A stretch of 64,000 bases of DNA, taken from NCBI RefSeq assembly GCF_001039355.2, contig NW_019775747.1, positions 168,751 through 232,750 of the forward strand, in the 5' to 3' direction. The DNA comes from Lingula anatina. Taxonomy: Eukaryota > Brachiopoda > Lingulata > Lingulida > Lingulidae. A program made the translations under genes and the position numbers. The notes under the pieces are model-generated. The model worked only from the letters and a program-made list of their open reading frames with translations, searched no databases and was not told the DNA's origin. Each line of letters begins with the position of its first letter. Position 1 is the first letter of the stretch. Shown one piece after another: positions 23,811 through 35,900 of this stretch.

Positions 23811-26630
23811 TGTTTCTTTGCAACTAAAACGGTTGAATTAAAAAGTTATAATACAGACTTGACATTTAGTATGGAATATTTCAGTTTTAAAGGTATACCT
23901 AGGTAAAAATGCGTTCTTTATTGAAAAAACTCAGATCTCATATCTGACTGGGGAAGTATGAAGAAAAGTGTGTCTCTACCAATTAACTGATTACCAAGTC
24001 TGATGCACTGCTGCATTGTTAAATATGTATTGATTTAATTGGGTAGTGCTCCTTTGAGCTGGTCAAAGCTTGGCTTTGGCGAGGCATGGTTCTGTCAAAA
24101 AAGTATCCATATGTCGGCAACCATTGCATAGAAGAATTTGAAATTTTGCATGCAAGCGGTCGGTTTTGCAGTGCGTAAAATGAGTTAAGCACTGTTTTTC
24201 AAAATCGTTAAACTGTGCCAGAATGGCGCGAAAAAGACAAACATTGCCAGACAGATTATTGCCCCAAAAGGAACGGTCCGCACAGTTTCACAGAGTAATG
24301 CCCAGGCTTATGTACCAACACAGACACCACGTCCAATGTATCAATATCTTACCACCAGAATACAGGACTTAATGTCCTTCAGGATATGCTGCTGCAATTA
24401 AACCAAAACCACCCAGTCCGTTTTAAATGAGGGGCAAATTGTCACCAAAACGCGTTTTTCAAGGCTCTTAGCGAACAACAAACTGGTTTAAGCAGATAAG
24501 AATACCAGCCCACCTCTGAGGAGGCCACTGTAAACAGCAAAACAGCGTAGTCTGTTTCTCTAATGAATTGGGGACCATGACCGTTTCTGGGTAGAACACT
24601 AAAACCGCGTTGTTTTCTTTATTGAGGTCAGATTTCACCTGTAACGCTAAATTGGTCAAAAAAGAGTTTACGGACATCTTCAAGAGGCCTACGACAAGAT
24701 GTGTGCCCCTTCTGAAGTGACTAGGGCCATTGACAGCGTCATAATTTGGACTTGAGATCACATTGGTGCCAAAACACCAATGGAAGTCATCGATTAAAAC
24801 CTGAACCAGACCNAATGAGGTCAGATTTCACCTGTACCGCTAAATTGGTCAAAAAAGAGTTTACAGACATCCTGAAGAGGCCTACGACAAGGTGTGTGCC
24901 ACTTCTGAAGTGACTAGGGCCATTGACAGCGTCAATATTTGGAGTTGATACCACATTGGTGCCAAAACACCAATGTAAGTCATCGATGAAAACCTGAACC
25001 AGATCAAATAAAGGAATAATCTGGGAACCACTTGACTATCATTTGATAGGGGACACCTTAGGCACAGTTTTAGGTGGCACGATCAGATTGCTGGTTCACA
25101 CAGAAAACTTTTTATAGCAGATAACTTACAGAACCAAAGGAATAAGCAGCTACCTTGGTCTTCAAAATCGCCATATTTGAACCACTTTGACAATATGTGG
25201 TTCGGTCAATAGTCGCCAAATCAACGGCCTGCATGTCCTACAACAAAACTGAACAAATTGGACAAGTTTTAACCGTTGACTGGAATTTTATTCCAGATTA
25301 AATTCTGAAAAACTATCGCAAGAAATGCCTTGCCTCTTGAAAGCTCTGGTAGCAGGAAGATAAGGTCAGGCATAGCAGCGACTGTTAATGTGACTAGACA
25401 CTGACATGAGGGTCCTTTGTGGGTCGTGTAACTCTTTTAAAGACGATAATTTGGAAAATATGGAGATCCAAAATATCGCTTTCAATGGTTGTGGTATGAC
25501 TTAAAATTGGCAATGCATTTTCGTTTGCTTCACTGGGGAAGTCAATTAAAGAACTGATGTTGCAATGACATGAAACATTTTATCAAAGTTATTAAAACAC
25601 GATTTTAATCCTTATTTTTATTTATCAGTCTGCAAAATAGGAAAAAAACTGATTAATAATGATTTAGAAAAAACATTCCATATTAAATGTCAAGTCTGTA
25701 TTTAAATCTAATACACTCATTGGAAACCATTTAAAATAAACACTACCAAAACATTTTTAAAATATATAAAAATTTAAGAGACATAGACAGGTTTTAAAAA
25801 TGTGAGTTTTAAAAAGGGATTTAAAACTGTCAAAGTCTTCAGCTTTTCTAATAAAATTTGGTAAGGCATTCCATAATTTGGGGGCATAGGTTATAAAAGC
25901 CCGATCACCATAACTGTTGAGGCACCCTTTCTCTAAAACAGAATGCTCTAAAATACCCTGTAAGGTCATTCTCAGTATAAAACGTGTGGACCGCCGTGGT
26001 GAGTTAAAACAGATAAGATCAGATAAATAGAATGGTCCTTGTGTATTGATCGCCTTAAAAATAATACAAAGTACTTTATAATCAATCCTCTGCTTCACAG
26101 GTAGCCAGTGTAATACTTTCAGAATGGGAGTGGTATGGTGTGTACTATTGCACTTTATTTGACAAACCGGTCTTGCAGCTGAGTTTTGAATTACTTGTAA
26201 TTTTTTTTATCTGATATTCACATATACCAAAGAGGAGACTATTGCAGTAATCTAATATTGATGATATAAATGCATGTACTAATTTTTCAGTGGTTTAGTT
26301 ATTTAAAACTTTCCTTATTTTTCCAATGCGCCATAGTGCATAAAATGCTGATTTACACACTTCAGATACACGCCTTTCACTCCTTGAAATATAAAGTAAC
26401 ATTTTCTTTCGAGCTAGGCATACTGGGAATCGCAGTTCAGTTTTAATTGACCGCAAGTATAAAATAACACCACGTGCTCCATTTAACCAATCAAATCCGG
26501 AGGGAATGTTGGTAAAGGTGCGGCTGTTGGCAGAATGATCTGTAAGAATAATGAAAATCAAATGTTTGATGAGTTAATGGGATAAATGTACCGTATTCAA
26601 ACGTATCAGTTCACCATTGCATTGGAATTG

Positions 26631-26673
<43 letters not shown>

Positions 26674-29152
26674 AAACGGTTTAGAAAAGCTCATCTCATA
26701 GGAAATAGGAGAGAAGAGAGTAAACCGATACGAACAGAATCGGTATGACTACAATATCTAGATTGGATTAGATTTACCTGGAATTTCAATATGACAAACA
26801 TTGCTGTGATTAAAACATTTACATTGTATTTCTTTAAGTATATATGTGTCAACAATCTGGTCCAAATCTATTTTTCTTAGATAAATTTACTTACAGTTGG
26901 CAGCAGTCCAATTGTTCTCTAAAAGTAAATTATCAAAAGTAAATAAACGACACTTCTGGTGCTGCTCCACTTCTGCGTAGTTTTATGTACAAAGTATACA
27001 AATGTGTCCATTGTTCACAAATATAAAGACACAAATATAATAGACTGTCTCTAAACGGTAACAGTATTCATTATTGTTAAACATATATAAGTATCGGTAC
27101 GTTTTTTATCATGAAATATATCAGCTAGTGTACAGACATTTATATGTATAATGTCTTACCTTAGGTGGAAATGTAAAGGTCACCTAATGGTAAAAGAGAA
27201 ATTAAGTTTTTAAAATGCCAGACTGATGAATTAAGATTTTGTTTATACAACTGCAACTTAAAATTTAAAGATGATAAGATGTGTGACTGAAAAAAAAACG
27301 TTCATAAAAAATTGAATATAATTGAATCACAGGAAACGAGTGCTCGTTTAAAGTGCATTTTTTTTGCTGTATGACTTACTTTTGGCGGCACCGTCCAGGG
27401 TTTAATAGGTTTCTGAAATAAAGAAATGTTGTTCATTTCACAAAAATTACATTTCTTAAACTTGCATGTGTGATTAACTGGATGGAATGCCAAGCATATA
27501 GACTTAAATGTGAAAGCTATCGATGCATACTCTGCATGATTTTACCAGTCCATACACAAGAATGTTCGCATACACAAGCGAGGAGGAATGTTTTTTGCCT
27601 CATTAATTTATTGAGAAAACGGAAAAGGAGTAAAAATCAACAGCAGTAGGAACAAGAACCAAAACAACATCAACAAACAACAACGACAAGAAAAATAGTA
27701 ATAGTACAAGCCAATATCACAATGTTTTCTATAGTTAGTTAAAATATGGTTGTATTGAGTTAAGATACATATCTGAATTAATATATGCACCAAGTATCTA
27801 ACTGATTATGTTCTTATAAGAATGTGGTAACCCAACAAAAGTTATCCAGTTAAATCAGACACAAACACACACACACGGTATTATCAGATATATATTTAAA
27901 AAAAACTCACAATGGAACGAATGGTCCATGGCTTGATGGTCACCTAGAAACATAAATAGGAAACTGGTCCATCACCATGTTTCATCAACCGTTCTGTGAC
28001 CGTTTGGTATTCTGTATTTGATACTTCATGTAAGAGTTTTTATTACCACGTGTCCTGATGTTATTAACCATCTTAATCTTTCTTGTCCATTAGAGTTGTA
28101 AAGGATTAGTATTGGCTATAAGAAAACACAAATTGCGCCAGTCCTTGCGATAATTCCTTCTGCCCTAGTCACTCTCATCCGGCGGTTTACCAAAGACATC
28201 CACCCCCTCTCATGTTGCAAAGAGTCCTATTCATATATCTTATATGCAGTTCATTTATTTATGCTATAATTAGATGGAAACAAAAGTACATGCAAGTAAA
28301 CTGGGCAATATTCCTGCATGCACTGAACATACATACAGACATATTGAACGTGATAGCTAATTTTGATACACGTTCATATACACTGTACGTTGTAACATAC
28401 ATGTATTAAGGGCAATATACCTTTGTCACATCGTGAGCAATCGTATACTGTTATATATAATATAGAACATTCATCTATTCATATTCGGGACATCAGCAAC
28501 CAGTATTCATTATTGTTAATAATAAATAAGTATCGTTACGTTTTTTTTCAAGAAATATATGATATATTATTAGTGTACATACTTTTATATGTATAATGTC
28601 TTACCTCAGGTGGAAAAGTAAAGGTCACCTAATGGTAAGAAAGAAATTAAGCTCTTAAAATGCGAAAAGTTTTGCGAAACGTACACGACAATAGCTCCAC
28701 TTAAAAAACAGTGATGAATGACGATTTTGTTTCTGCAAACTACAACTGAAAATTTAAAGATGACAATATATGTGACTGTACAAAAGTGTTTATCAAAATG
28801 ACAAACTGAATCACAAGGTACGAGTGGTCGTTTAACGTGCGACTTTTTTTGCGGTATAACTTACTTTTGGTGGCACCGTCCAGGGTTTTATGGGTTTCTG
28901 AAATAAATAAAAAAATGTTGTCCATTTCACAAATGTTACATAACTTAAATGCTCTTGTGTGATTATAAATGCATGGAATGCTCAGCATATGGATCTACAT
29001 GCGAAAGCTACCGGTGTTCTGCACGTTTTTACCAGTTCACATACGAATGGTTGCAAGGACTCGAGGATTTTACCTCATCAAATTATTGAATCAAAAAAGG
29101 AAAAAAAAAAAAAAAACACCACCACCACCACCACCACCACCAACAACAACAA

Positions 29153-29204
<52 letters not shown>

Positions 29205-31017
29205 CACAGCACAACTTACTATAGAACGTATGGTCCATGGCTTTATGGTCACCTGGAAATATAAATGGGAAACTGATCAACCATTCTGTGACGTACAGAA
29301 TGGCATTCTATATTTTATACTTTGATTTAAGTTTTTTTTATCGCCATGTATCATGATGTTATATAACCATCTTGGCTTTAAGCATCTTCCACAACGTCTA
29401 CAACCTACATTGTACCTTTGGAATCGGTGGAAAAGTTCGAATTGTGATCTGCAAAGAATAGAAGGTGAATGCAAAGAAGGTGAATAAAAAGAATGGTAAT
29501 GCACCAATTGTCTTGCTGTTATTATATTATATTGCAAAAGGTCATGATTAATCATGCACCAGTACAGAAATGAATTGAATTGAATACTGATAAATAAAAA
29601 TAAATCAATACAAAATGAATAAATAAAGTTATCAGAAATCCTTTCATACATTTAACCCACTCTACATGCTCTCTCATGCCATAAAATCATCATGCAAAGG
29701 ACTAAAATTTACTTATTTTTCTAAATCCAATTTCCACGTACTTAAACAATTTTCAGGTTCCGATGGACTTCCTATTAGTGACTGTTTCTAAGTCCATTGT
29801 TATGTACGAGCTTCTGTTTTGAAGTTTCTCACAAAGGTTTCAGGTTGGAATCCAACTCACCAACTGTTGGGATTGCTACTTTTATGATAATGCATAACGT
29901 TGCTTACGGACAAACTGACAAAGTACAACTTTTTGGCGGAGGAAGTTATCACATTGTTGTCCAAACATTGTCTTATAAGGCGCTTCTTTCAAATGAGCTA
30001 AGGTGTACTTACCTTTGGGGGGAACGTCCATAGATTTGGACTCGTCTGAAAAAGGAAAACAACCTTCAATTGCCAACCTGTTACAATCGTAATTGGGTGG
30101 CAGTTATTTCAAATTAAAATGGTATTCTTATTTTGAAAAGACGAAACAATAACCTTAATGCGATTTAATTCAATAATTGCTACCGGGATATTTGTAATGG
30201 ATTTTTAAATGATAAAAGAATGTACATTGACAGAAGCAAACATACGTATGTATAAACGTAAACAACAAAAACGAAAAATCGCTTACCTCGCGTTTATTTC
30301 GAAGCTGGAATAAATGCATAAATCGAATCTTCCATTGCTTTTGCCCAAGGGTGAGCACTGAAATTAGACATTTGGTTCGAGTGTTATCTGAGATTTCAGC
30401 AGCCAATATTTGGATATGTCCACAATGACCAAATGGGGGTCACAGTGGTTCACGTGCCTCTTTAGTTTGGGGGTTGTCCATTTCTCAGTCTTATACATTC
30501 CTAATATATATATATATGTGTGTGTGAGTGTGTGTGTGTGTGTATGTGTGTGAGTGTGTGTGATAAGGTTGACCTCGTTTATTATTTTATGTATATATAT
30601 AAATATGCAACCGGCAATCTTGGATCAGACAGAATTTCCCTGCTAACGTCTACAGTGTGACTCATTGGGGTTTCAATAACATACAGTAACACGGTGATCA
30701 GTTTTTTCCATTTATTAAGCCGTCAAAACCAAATGAAATCTCCCCGTGAGACTATAGTTTTTGGATCAAATATTTATAACAAAAATAATGTTTATAAGGC
30801 TAACTGCCCAGCTCAGTTTGATGGATTATCAATAAAGCCCACCTGAAGTAAGAGCTTATCACTTGTATATTGAAACAGGGGTATTTGTTACTTATTATTT
30901 ACAAAAATTGCACTCACAAGTTGAAGGTTTCCGTTCACGGATCACATTGCTCCCAACAAACACCGCTGATGCATAAACCAGCAAAATGATGAAAATCCAA
31001 GTTATTTTGATATTCAT
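20958..31017 (-). CDS. Secreted vWA-TSP1 protein with an N-terminal mini-exon array
   Basis: Exons on the minus strand, all phases compatible: 31017-30918 (signal peptide, MNIKITWIFIILLVYASA), 30357-30287 (phase 1 to 0), nine phase-0 mini-exons (see separate entry), 26539-26488 (LPTAAPLPTFPPDLI, phase 0 to 1), 23673-23296 and 23079-22885 (vWA), 22723-22673 (Thr-rich linker NITTTTPRISTTTTR), 22265-22128, 21539-21402 and 21134-20958 (three TSP1 repeats: PWSQWTSCDASCGGG, QWSDWSPCDIPCGGG, QWGDWSAYGACTDSCGGG). The vWA domain has a full metal site: DASGS, the Thr of DGQTN, and LTDG. The listed exons give 523 codons, and the last donor shows that at least one more exon follows. The vWA plus TSP1 layout implies extracellular adhesion or matrix binding; the ligand is unknown. 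A LINE fragment and other repeats lie in the intron before the vWA exons. Confidence 0.85.
21552..21612. repeat. (ATT)n-type microsatellite
   Basis: ATC/ATT-rich run in the intron between the first and second TSP1 exons. Confidence 0.8.
22755..22856. mobile_element. Harbinger-like MITE, right half only
   Basis: Carries AGGCGGGACAGTTTAAGCCG and the right terminal repeat ATAGATCGATCTAAAATCTA; the left half is missing. Lies in an intron of the vWA/TSP1 gene, between the vWA exon and the Thr-linker exon. Confidence 0.6.
23758..23811. repeat. (ATT)n microsatellite
   Basis: Long uninterrupted run of ATT in the intron before the vWA exon. Confidence 0.95.
23851..25700. mobile_element. Candidate DNA element with inverted ends, unknown family
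   Basis: The left end ATACAGACTTGACATTTAGT (23851) recurs as its reverse complement at the right end (about 25670-25700), giving imperfect inverted repeats of about 30 bp. The same left end occurs, truncated, at 20409-20578. The interior has only short open frames; none was recognised as a transposase. A single N at 24813 lies between two near-identical 190-bp segments, so the interior length is inflated. Located in the intron between the Pro-rich exon and the vWA exon of the minus-strand gene. Confidence 0.45.
25757..26270 (-). pseudogene. LINE 3' fragment in an intron of the vWA gene
   Basis: The minus strand encodes the C-terminus of a non-LTR RT related to the LINE at 13986-16011: QNSAARPVCQI, LHWLPVKQRIDYKVLCIIFK, YGDRAFITYAPKLWNALPNF, FKSLFKTHIFK and a stop. 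5' truncated. Same strand as the host gene. Confidence 0.8.
26634..26671. repeat. (CA)n microsatellite
   Basis: Uninterrupted CA dinucleotides in an intron of the vWA gene. Confidence 0.95.
26895..30045 (-). other. Array of nine phase-0 mini-exons encoding Pro-rich 8- and 11-residue units
   Basis: Each piece has a canonical acceptor and a GTAAG-, GTGAG- or GTAC-type donor and a length divisible by three. In transcription order: 30045-30013 TSPNLWTFPPK, 29448-29416 ITIRTFPPIPK, 29252-29220 VTIKPWTIRSI, 28897-28865 KPIKPWTVPPK, 28628-28605 VTFTFPPE, 27943-27911 VTIKPWTIRSI, 27412-27380 KPIKPWTVPPK, 27183-27160 VTFTFPPK, 26918-26895 RTIGLLPT. The trio 33-33-24 nt is duplicated. Between the duplicates 8 of 9 base changes are silent in phase 0, while phase 1 or 2 gives stops in some copies, so these are real coding exons under selection. 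The first two exons of the gene supply exactly the phase needed to enter this array. The product is an extended, Pro/Thr-rich stalk; exon skipping would never shift the frame. Confidence 0.82.
29117..29203. repeat. (CAC)n followed by (ATT)n microsatellite
   Basis: CAC/CAA repeats to about 29151 then ATT to 29203, ending only 17 nt from the donor of the mini-exon at 29220. Confidence 0.95.
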
Positions 31018-31138
31018 AAGTAAGGTGAAGCGTAAAAGTCCTATCCGTAAATTTGAATTTCCTTAATAAAAAACTTAATTTCTTCCTTATCACGAATTAT
31101 TGCTTGGCACGACTTTACACTTAAACTCGATGAAGAGC

Positions 31139-31263
31139 ACGTTATCTGGCCTTGAATTTATTTATGCCACAGTTTTAGATCACTCACGTCCTTCTTTCTA
31201 ACCTTACATGACGCCCAGCTGATAAAGTCTATAGGCCAAGTCTCTTCTAATACGTGAGCTAAT
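31139..31263. repeat. Dispersed 'CACGTTATCTGG' repeat upstream of the vWA gene
   Basis: Starts GCACGTTATCTGGCCTTGAA about 120 nt upstream of the start codon of the minus-strand vWA gene, and ends TCTAATACGTGAGCTAATAC. Related to copies upstream of both TRIM genes (9983-10120 and 18852-18998). Confidence 0.6.
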
Positions 31264-31388
31264 ACACGGGAAGAATGGGGGTGGGGGGTGGGGGGGGGTT
31301 GGGAGGGGGGGAGTCAACCATATGCCTTCTTTTAGTTTCAGCGGTACTCAGCAGTCATTGTATAAAGTTTATGTAAAGAGAAAATAGC

Positions 31389-31426
<38 letters not shown>

Positions 31427-32869
31427 TACTTCATTCATGTGTCCTACATATTAAAATCACAGTAAAATCCCTTTTGTCTACAATTTCATATTTGCCAAAG
31501 GAAGCAATGCAAAAAAATAAATAAATAAAAAATATAAATAAATAAATTTATTAATTAATTAAAAGAATTAAAAAATAAACAAATAAAATAAGAAGAAAAA
31601 AATAATAACTTCTGAAAATACAGTTTTATGTCCTCAGGAAAATCCTAATTTCACCGGGTAAGAAAATTTTTTTTTGCCTTTTTTATTAAAGATAAATATC
31701 ATTAATTAATATTACCAAAATAATCCATCGCCCCCTCCAATTGCCAACACCCTTGGCACAGTTTTAAAACGCTCGCAACCTGGAGCTTTAAAACAAACGA
31801 AGAAAACAACAACGCCATAAACTCTAATAGTTGTGACTGAAATAAGTAGTAAATAAGCAACCAAAATAGCAGTTACGCACAGCGATCGTGAGTGTCGATA
31901 TTTTAACTTACAGGTAGTATCTATTTCTGATTGATCAACGTTGGCAACCGGAAGTTGTTTAGATAGCTGCTATGACTAGTAGAGTAGTTTAGCTTATTGT
32001 TTAACTATTTCTGTCATAAAGCCATTAACTAGAGATAAACAACAAGGTATGGGGTAACGCGATGTCACCAAATCGAGTCAAGAGGCCCTCTAGCTTGTTG
32101 GGGGGTGGGGGGTGGGGGTGGAAGGAAAGCTTCCTAGCTTACTCCAATTGTCAGCTTTACAGAGACGATGAGCCAGTTAAAGAGAAAAAAACTTAACACT
32201 CAACGTTGGTCTTAACGCTTTGACTATAATCTTTCTATCCCCATTACTTAGAGTTCACGATAAAAGTGTTCATGTTCTCTACACTTGTAACAGATAACTT
32301 GTGAGTATCGGTCTAAAACAATTGCTTTCTTATTATAAAACTGACACTTCGTGACACATAAAGCGACAACTACTGATACATCTTGGGTCAAATGTTAAGT
32401 CTACAATGTACATGTTTAAAGCAGGGTCTTTCGCTCCGACAAAAGATCTTATATGAAACTGACCCTGCTTGAAATTTAATCAATAGGATTAAAAAAAATT
32501 GAATGATATGTCTTATATGACGAAACTGGGAGTCTGTGTAACGCTCTCCAAATTCATACAGGTTAGGGCTATCTTGAACGTAAGTGGGTCTTGTACAAAT
32601 CAATGGGAACCAGGAACTGTATTACATGGACTTTCCCGTACACGACATCAGGTCCAAGAGTGTCACGTACCGGTATAGCTGAAAATAGATTTTATTTCTT
32701 TCTCCTCTTTTTGAGACAAGCCCATTTTACGTCACTTTAGAAAATATAGATGGACGAAGTGGCTTGTAAACAGTTCTCAAGTGATCGAATGAAGGTGTTT
32801 TCGTATATTTTATGGTTTGATTGTTTTATTGATTAACCATCAAAAGCCATTTGGATGTGATGGGAAGCG
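31264..32869. other. Divergent intergenic region between the vWA gene and the lectin gene
   Basis: Shared upstream region of two divergently transcribed genes. Holds G-rich runs (31278-31312 and 32097-32118), an (AAT)n run at 31389-31425 and an A/T-rich simple stretch at 31500-31620. No exon could be supported. Confidence 0.5.
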
Positions 32870-32877
32870 TATAAAAG
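32870..32877 (+). promoter_or_regulatory. TATA box of the chitin-binding/TSP1/lectin gene
   Basis: TATAAAAG, 48 nt upstream of the start codon; a start of transcription near 32900 would leave a very short 5' UTR. Confidence 0.6.
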
Positions 32878-32917
32878 AACGTTGAGAGAATATCTGTATT
32901 CGATTGCACCGTTGAGA

Positions 32918-35900
32918 TGACAGCGATCTTCGTATTTACCGTATTGATTGGCCTATTTTGTCGTATTTTGTCTGATCCAGGTAAGACTCTCTCTGTCTCT
33001 ATGTATCGTTTTTTTTTTTGCATTTCAAAGTTTTTCTTCGACGTTTCATCTCTCTCATTCTCTCTCTCTCCCTGTCTCTCACATTCATAATTAAGTACTC
33101 AATCCGTATATCGTATTCGGAATATAAAAAGAGCCAACTTCCAGATTCGTTTATGTTTGTAGACTTTTAGCTATGGTTTCCAAAAGAAAAGGGAATATAT
33201 ATTTTGAAAATAGCTGAAAGCTAATTTGTTATTTTATTGCACAAAAACTTGCCTCAATTTTGACAGTGGGGAATCTTTATTTCAGTCGGACAATGCGACC
33301 CAAACCGCATCAGCAACCAGTATCTCCGTGACGACAGCAACGCGTGCGCATTCTACCAATGTGAATATCACGGCACCAGTTATCTTCGACCCACGTTCCA
33401 CGCATGCGCACCCGGCACAAAGGTGCCAGAAAAGTACGGAGAATCCGCCGCGTATCCGGACTCCTCAAACCCGTGCGTCCTGCGCGTATGGAACCCAGCT
33501 GACTGCAGACCCAGGCCGTTTTGGGGCCCGTGGGGGGATTGGAGTGCCTGCTCAAAGACTTGCGGGACAGGGGTTGCCACAAGAGAAAGACAGTGTAATA
33601 ATGGGCCCGGATGCCAGGGGGCGGGGACCCAGACCCGATCCTGCACCAATTCTCAATCTTGTGAGTATCTATTTTCACACATCTATACCAAATGAAAGCC
33701 TGCATCTGGTGAAATTAAGATATTTACTGGTTAACTTAAATCGTGCCTATAAAAATGGACATTTAGACCGCGATATGGGATTCTAGATGGCGATTTATTC
33801 AACGGTTTTGGATGCTGTTAACCTTGGCGATAAAGAGAAAATTATGAAATTCCGAAATTCTGCTCTAATGGTCGAAAGTGCATTTTGTGTCTTTACAATA
33901 TTTCTTGCCTCATATTGGAATTTTGCCAAACTATAGAGGCTTCTAACGGACTCGTGACATTTTACAAGGTGTTTTTTTCATCTGTTTATTGCTGTATACC
34001 ATTACGATGGGATCTTTTATGATAACCGTAGAGGACGAAGTAAGTATTTTCCAAACAAAAATATTTCCACGAAATGGTTTAAGCATACATTTATTACAGA
34101 TATATTTTGACTGATAATTAAGACTGGAGATGTACGTTTGTTCCAAAATGAAACACTTATGCTAGAATCCACTTATCGTTTTCTTGCTTAGGTTGCCCAC
34201 CTGGGTTTGCTGTTTTCGGTAACTCCTGTTATTCGTTTATTACCGTGTCCGGGAGGTCGCCATCTTGGGCGTTGTCCCGGGCAATTTGCCAAAATGCGTC
34301 CGCTGACCTCGTTTCCATAGAGACCAGCGAAGAGCACGAGTTTATCAAGACTAACCTAAGACGTAAGTAAATAAATATTTTTACTGTATATGACTGGCAA
34401 ACTCCTCTCCTCGACAAAGAACAAAATTCTCAAAACAATAAGAGCTCGTTCCGAAACTAAAATGCGAATAAATTTTTTGTCTTCATTTCATCATTAACTT
34501 ATGTAACTAATGGATTTGGGCTCCGTATTTCGAAAGGTTCGCAATGTTGCGCATGTGCGCAAGTGTCTCGATTCCATAACCGATTCTATTTCGAGATACG
34601 GGGCCATGGAATCGAGACGCTTGCGCACGTGCTAAAGTGTCTCGATTCCATGGCCCCGTATCTCGAAATAGAATCGGTTATGGAATCGAGACACTTGCGN
34701 NNNNNNNNNNNNNNNNNNNNNNNNNNNNNNNNNNNNNNNNNNNNNNNNNNNNNNNNNNNNNNNNNNNNNNNNNNNNNNNNNNNNNNNNNNNNNNNNNNNN
34801 NNNNNNNNNNNNNNNNNNNNNNNNNNNNNNNNNNNNNNNNNNNNNNNNNNNNNNNNNNNNNNNNNNNNNNNNNNNNNNNNNNNNNNNNNNNNNNNNNNNN
34901 NNNNNNNNNNNNNNNNNNNNNNNNNNNNNNNNNNNNNNNNNNNNNNNNNNNNNNNNNNNNNNNNNNNNNNNNNNNNNNNNNNNNNNNNNNNNNNNNNNNN
35001 NNNNNNNNNNNNNNNNNNNNNNNNNNNNNNNNNNNNNNNNNNNNNNNNNNNNNNNNNNNNNNNNNNNNNNNNNNNNNNNNNNNNNNNNNNNNNNNNNNNN
35101 NNNNNNNNNNNNNNNNNNNNNNNNNNNNNNNNNNNNNNNNNNNNNNNNNNNNNNNNATCGACCTTGCTGAGCAATAAATGTGAAATTCTTAAGAAAACTG
35201 ATATTATCATGGATTTCGTGACACAAACTAACCGAAATACTACTTTGGACGATTGAACAGTTTTAATACGGAAAGATAGGATTAGATGAAATTTTCATCG
35301 GGGTGGGACACCGCATGTATCGTAAGTTAAGCTAATTTTGTGATCATTTTTCAGTGACTTCAAATAAATTTTTATTTAAATAACCATTTGCACATTCTGT
35401 TTATTATATCTTCTTGCAGTAGGTGTATTCCCTGCTTCAATAATTCATTCAAACCCTAAACAAACTGTTCCTAAATAGAGGTAGGGTCGAAATTCCACAA
35501 AAAAAGACGCCATTTTGAGGGTAATTTCGATATATTTTCTGCTTTTTCTCTTCTTTTGCTTTTATAACAATATCCTCCTTGCTCATGCAGCTTCTTTGAT
35601 TTGTTATTGAAACATACACAACGATGTCATGAGAATTTGGTCGGCCATCTAAATTTAAATAACATTCTTGTTATGGTCCCCCCGCAGTGCACCACTAGCA
35701 AAGAATGACTGAAATAAATACTTTAATTTCATTCCAGCCATCACCCCACCAAACAGGTTCATTGGATGGTACGTGGGGGGTCGGCGTCTTTCGATTAACC
35801 CCGTCACTACACGCACGGGGGCGCCAGTGAACTCTAGGGAGGCCCGCAAGCTCCAGTTTTTCTGGGTACCTACAGGGCAACAAGTGGCTTATGATGGCTG

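Noticed and set aside
24468-24761. 97-codon minus-strand frame as a transposase
   Set aside because: No DDE-type motif or similarity could be recognised, and the region sits across an assembly duplication.
26295-26561. 88-codon minus-strand frame around the Pro-rich exon
   Set aside because: The phase-0 reading of 26539-26488 (LPTAAPLPTFPPDLI) connects correctly to the vWA exon; the longer frame is in another phase and shows nothing recognisable.
29797-30033. 78-codon plus-strand frame
   Set aside because: Antisense to a mini-exon and flanking intron of the vWA gene; no domain or splice support.
30305-30322. Separate 18-nt mini-exon LRNKRE
   Set aside because: The acceptor-like ATTCCAG is inside a longer exon (30357-30287) that supplies the needed phase 1-to-0 change; a separate 18-nt exon would leave the phase problem unsolved.
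33226-33786. 186-codon open frame on the plus strand over the chitin-binding/TSP1 exon
   Set aside because: It is a shadow frame. The true frame in the same exon encodes the recognisable six-cysteine and TSP1 domains and joins in phase with the neighbouring exons.
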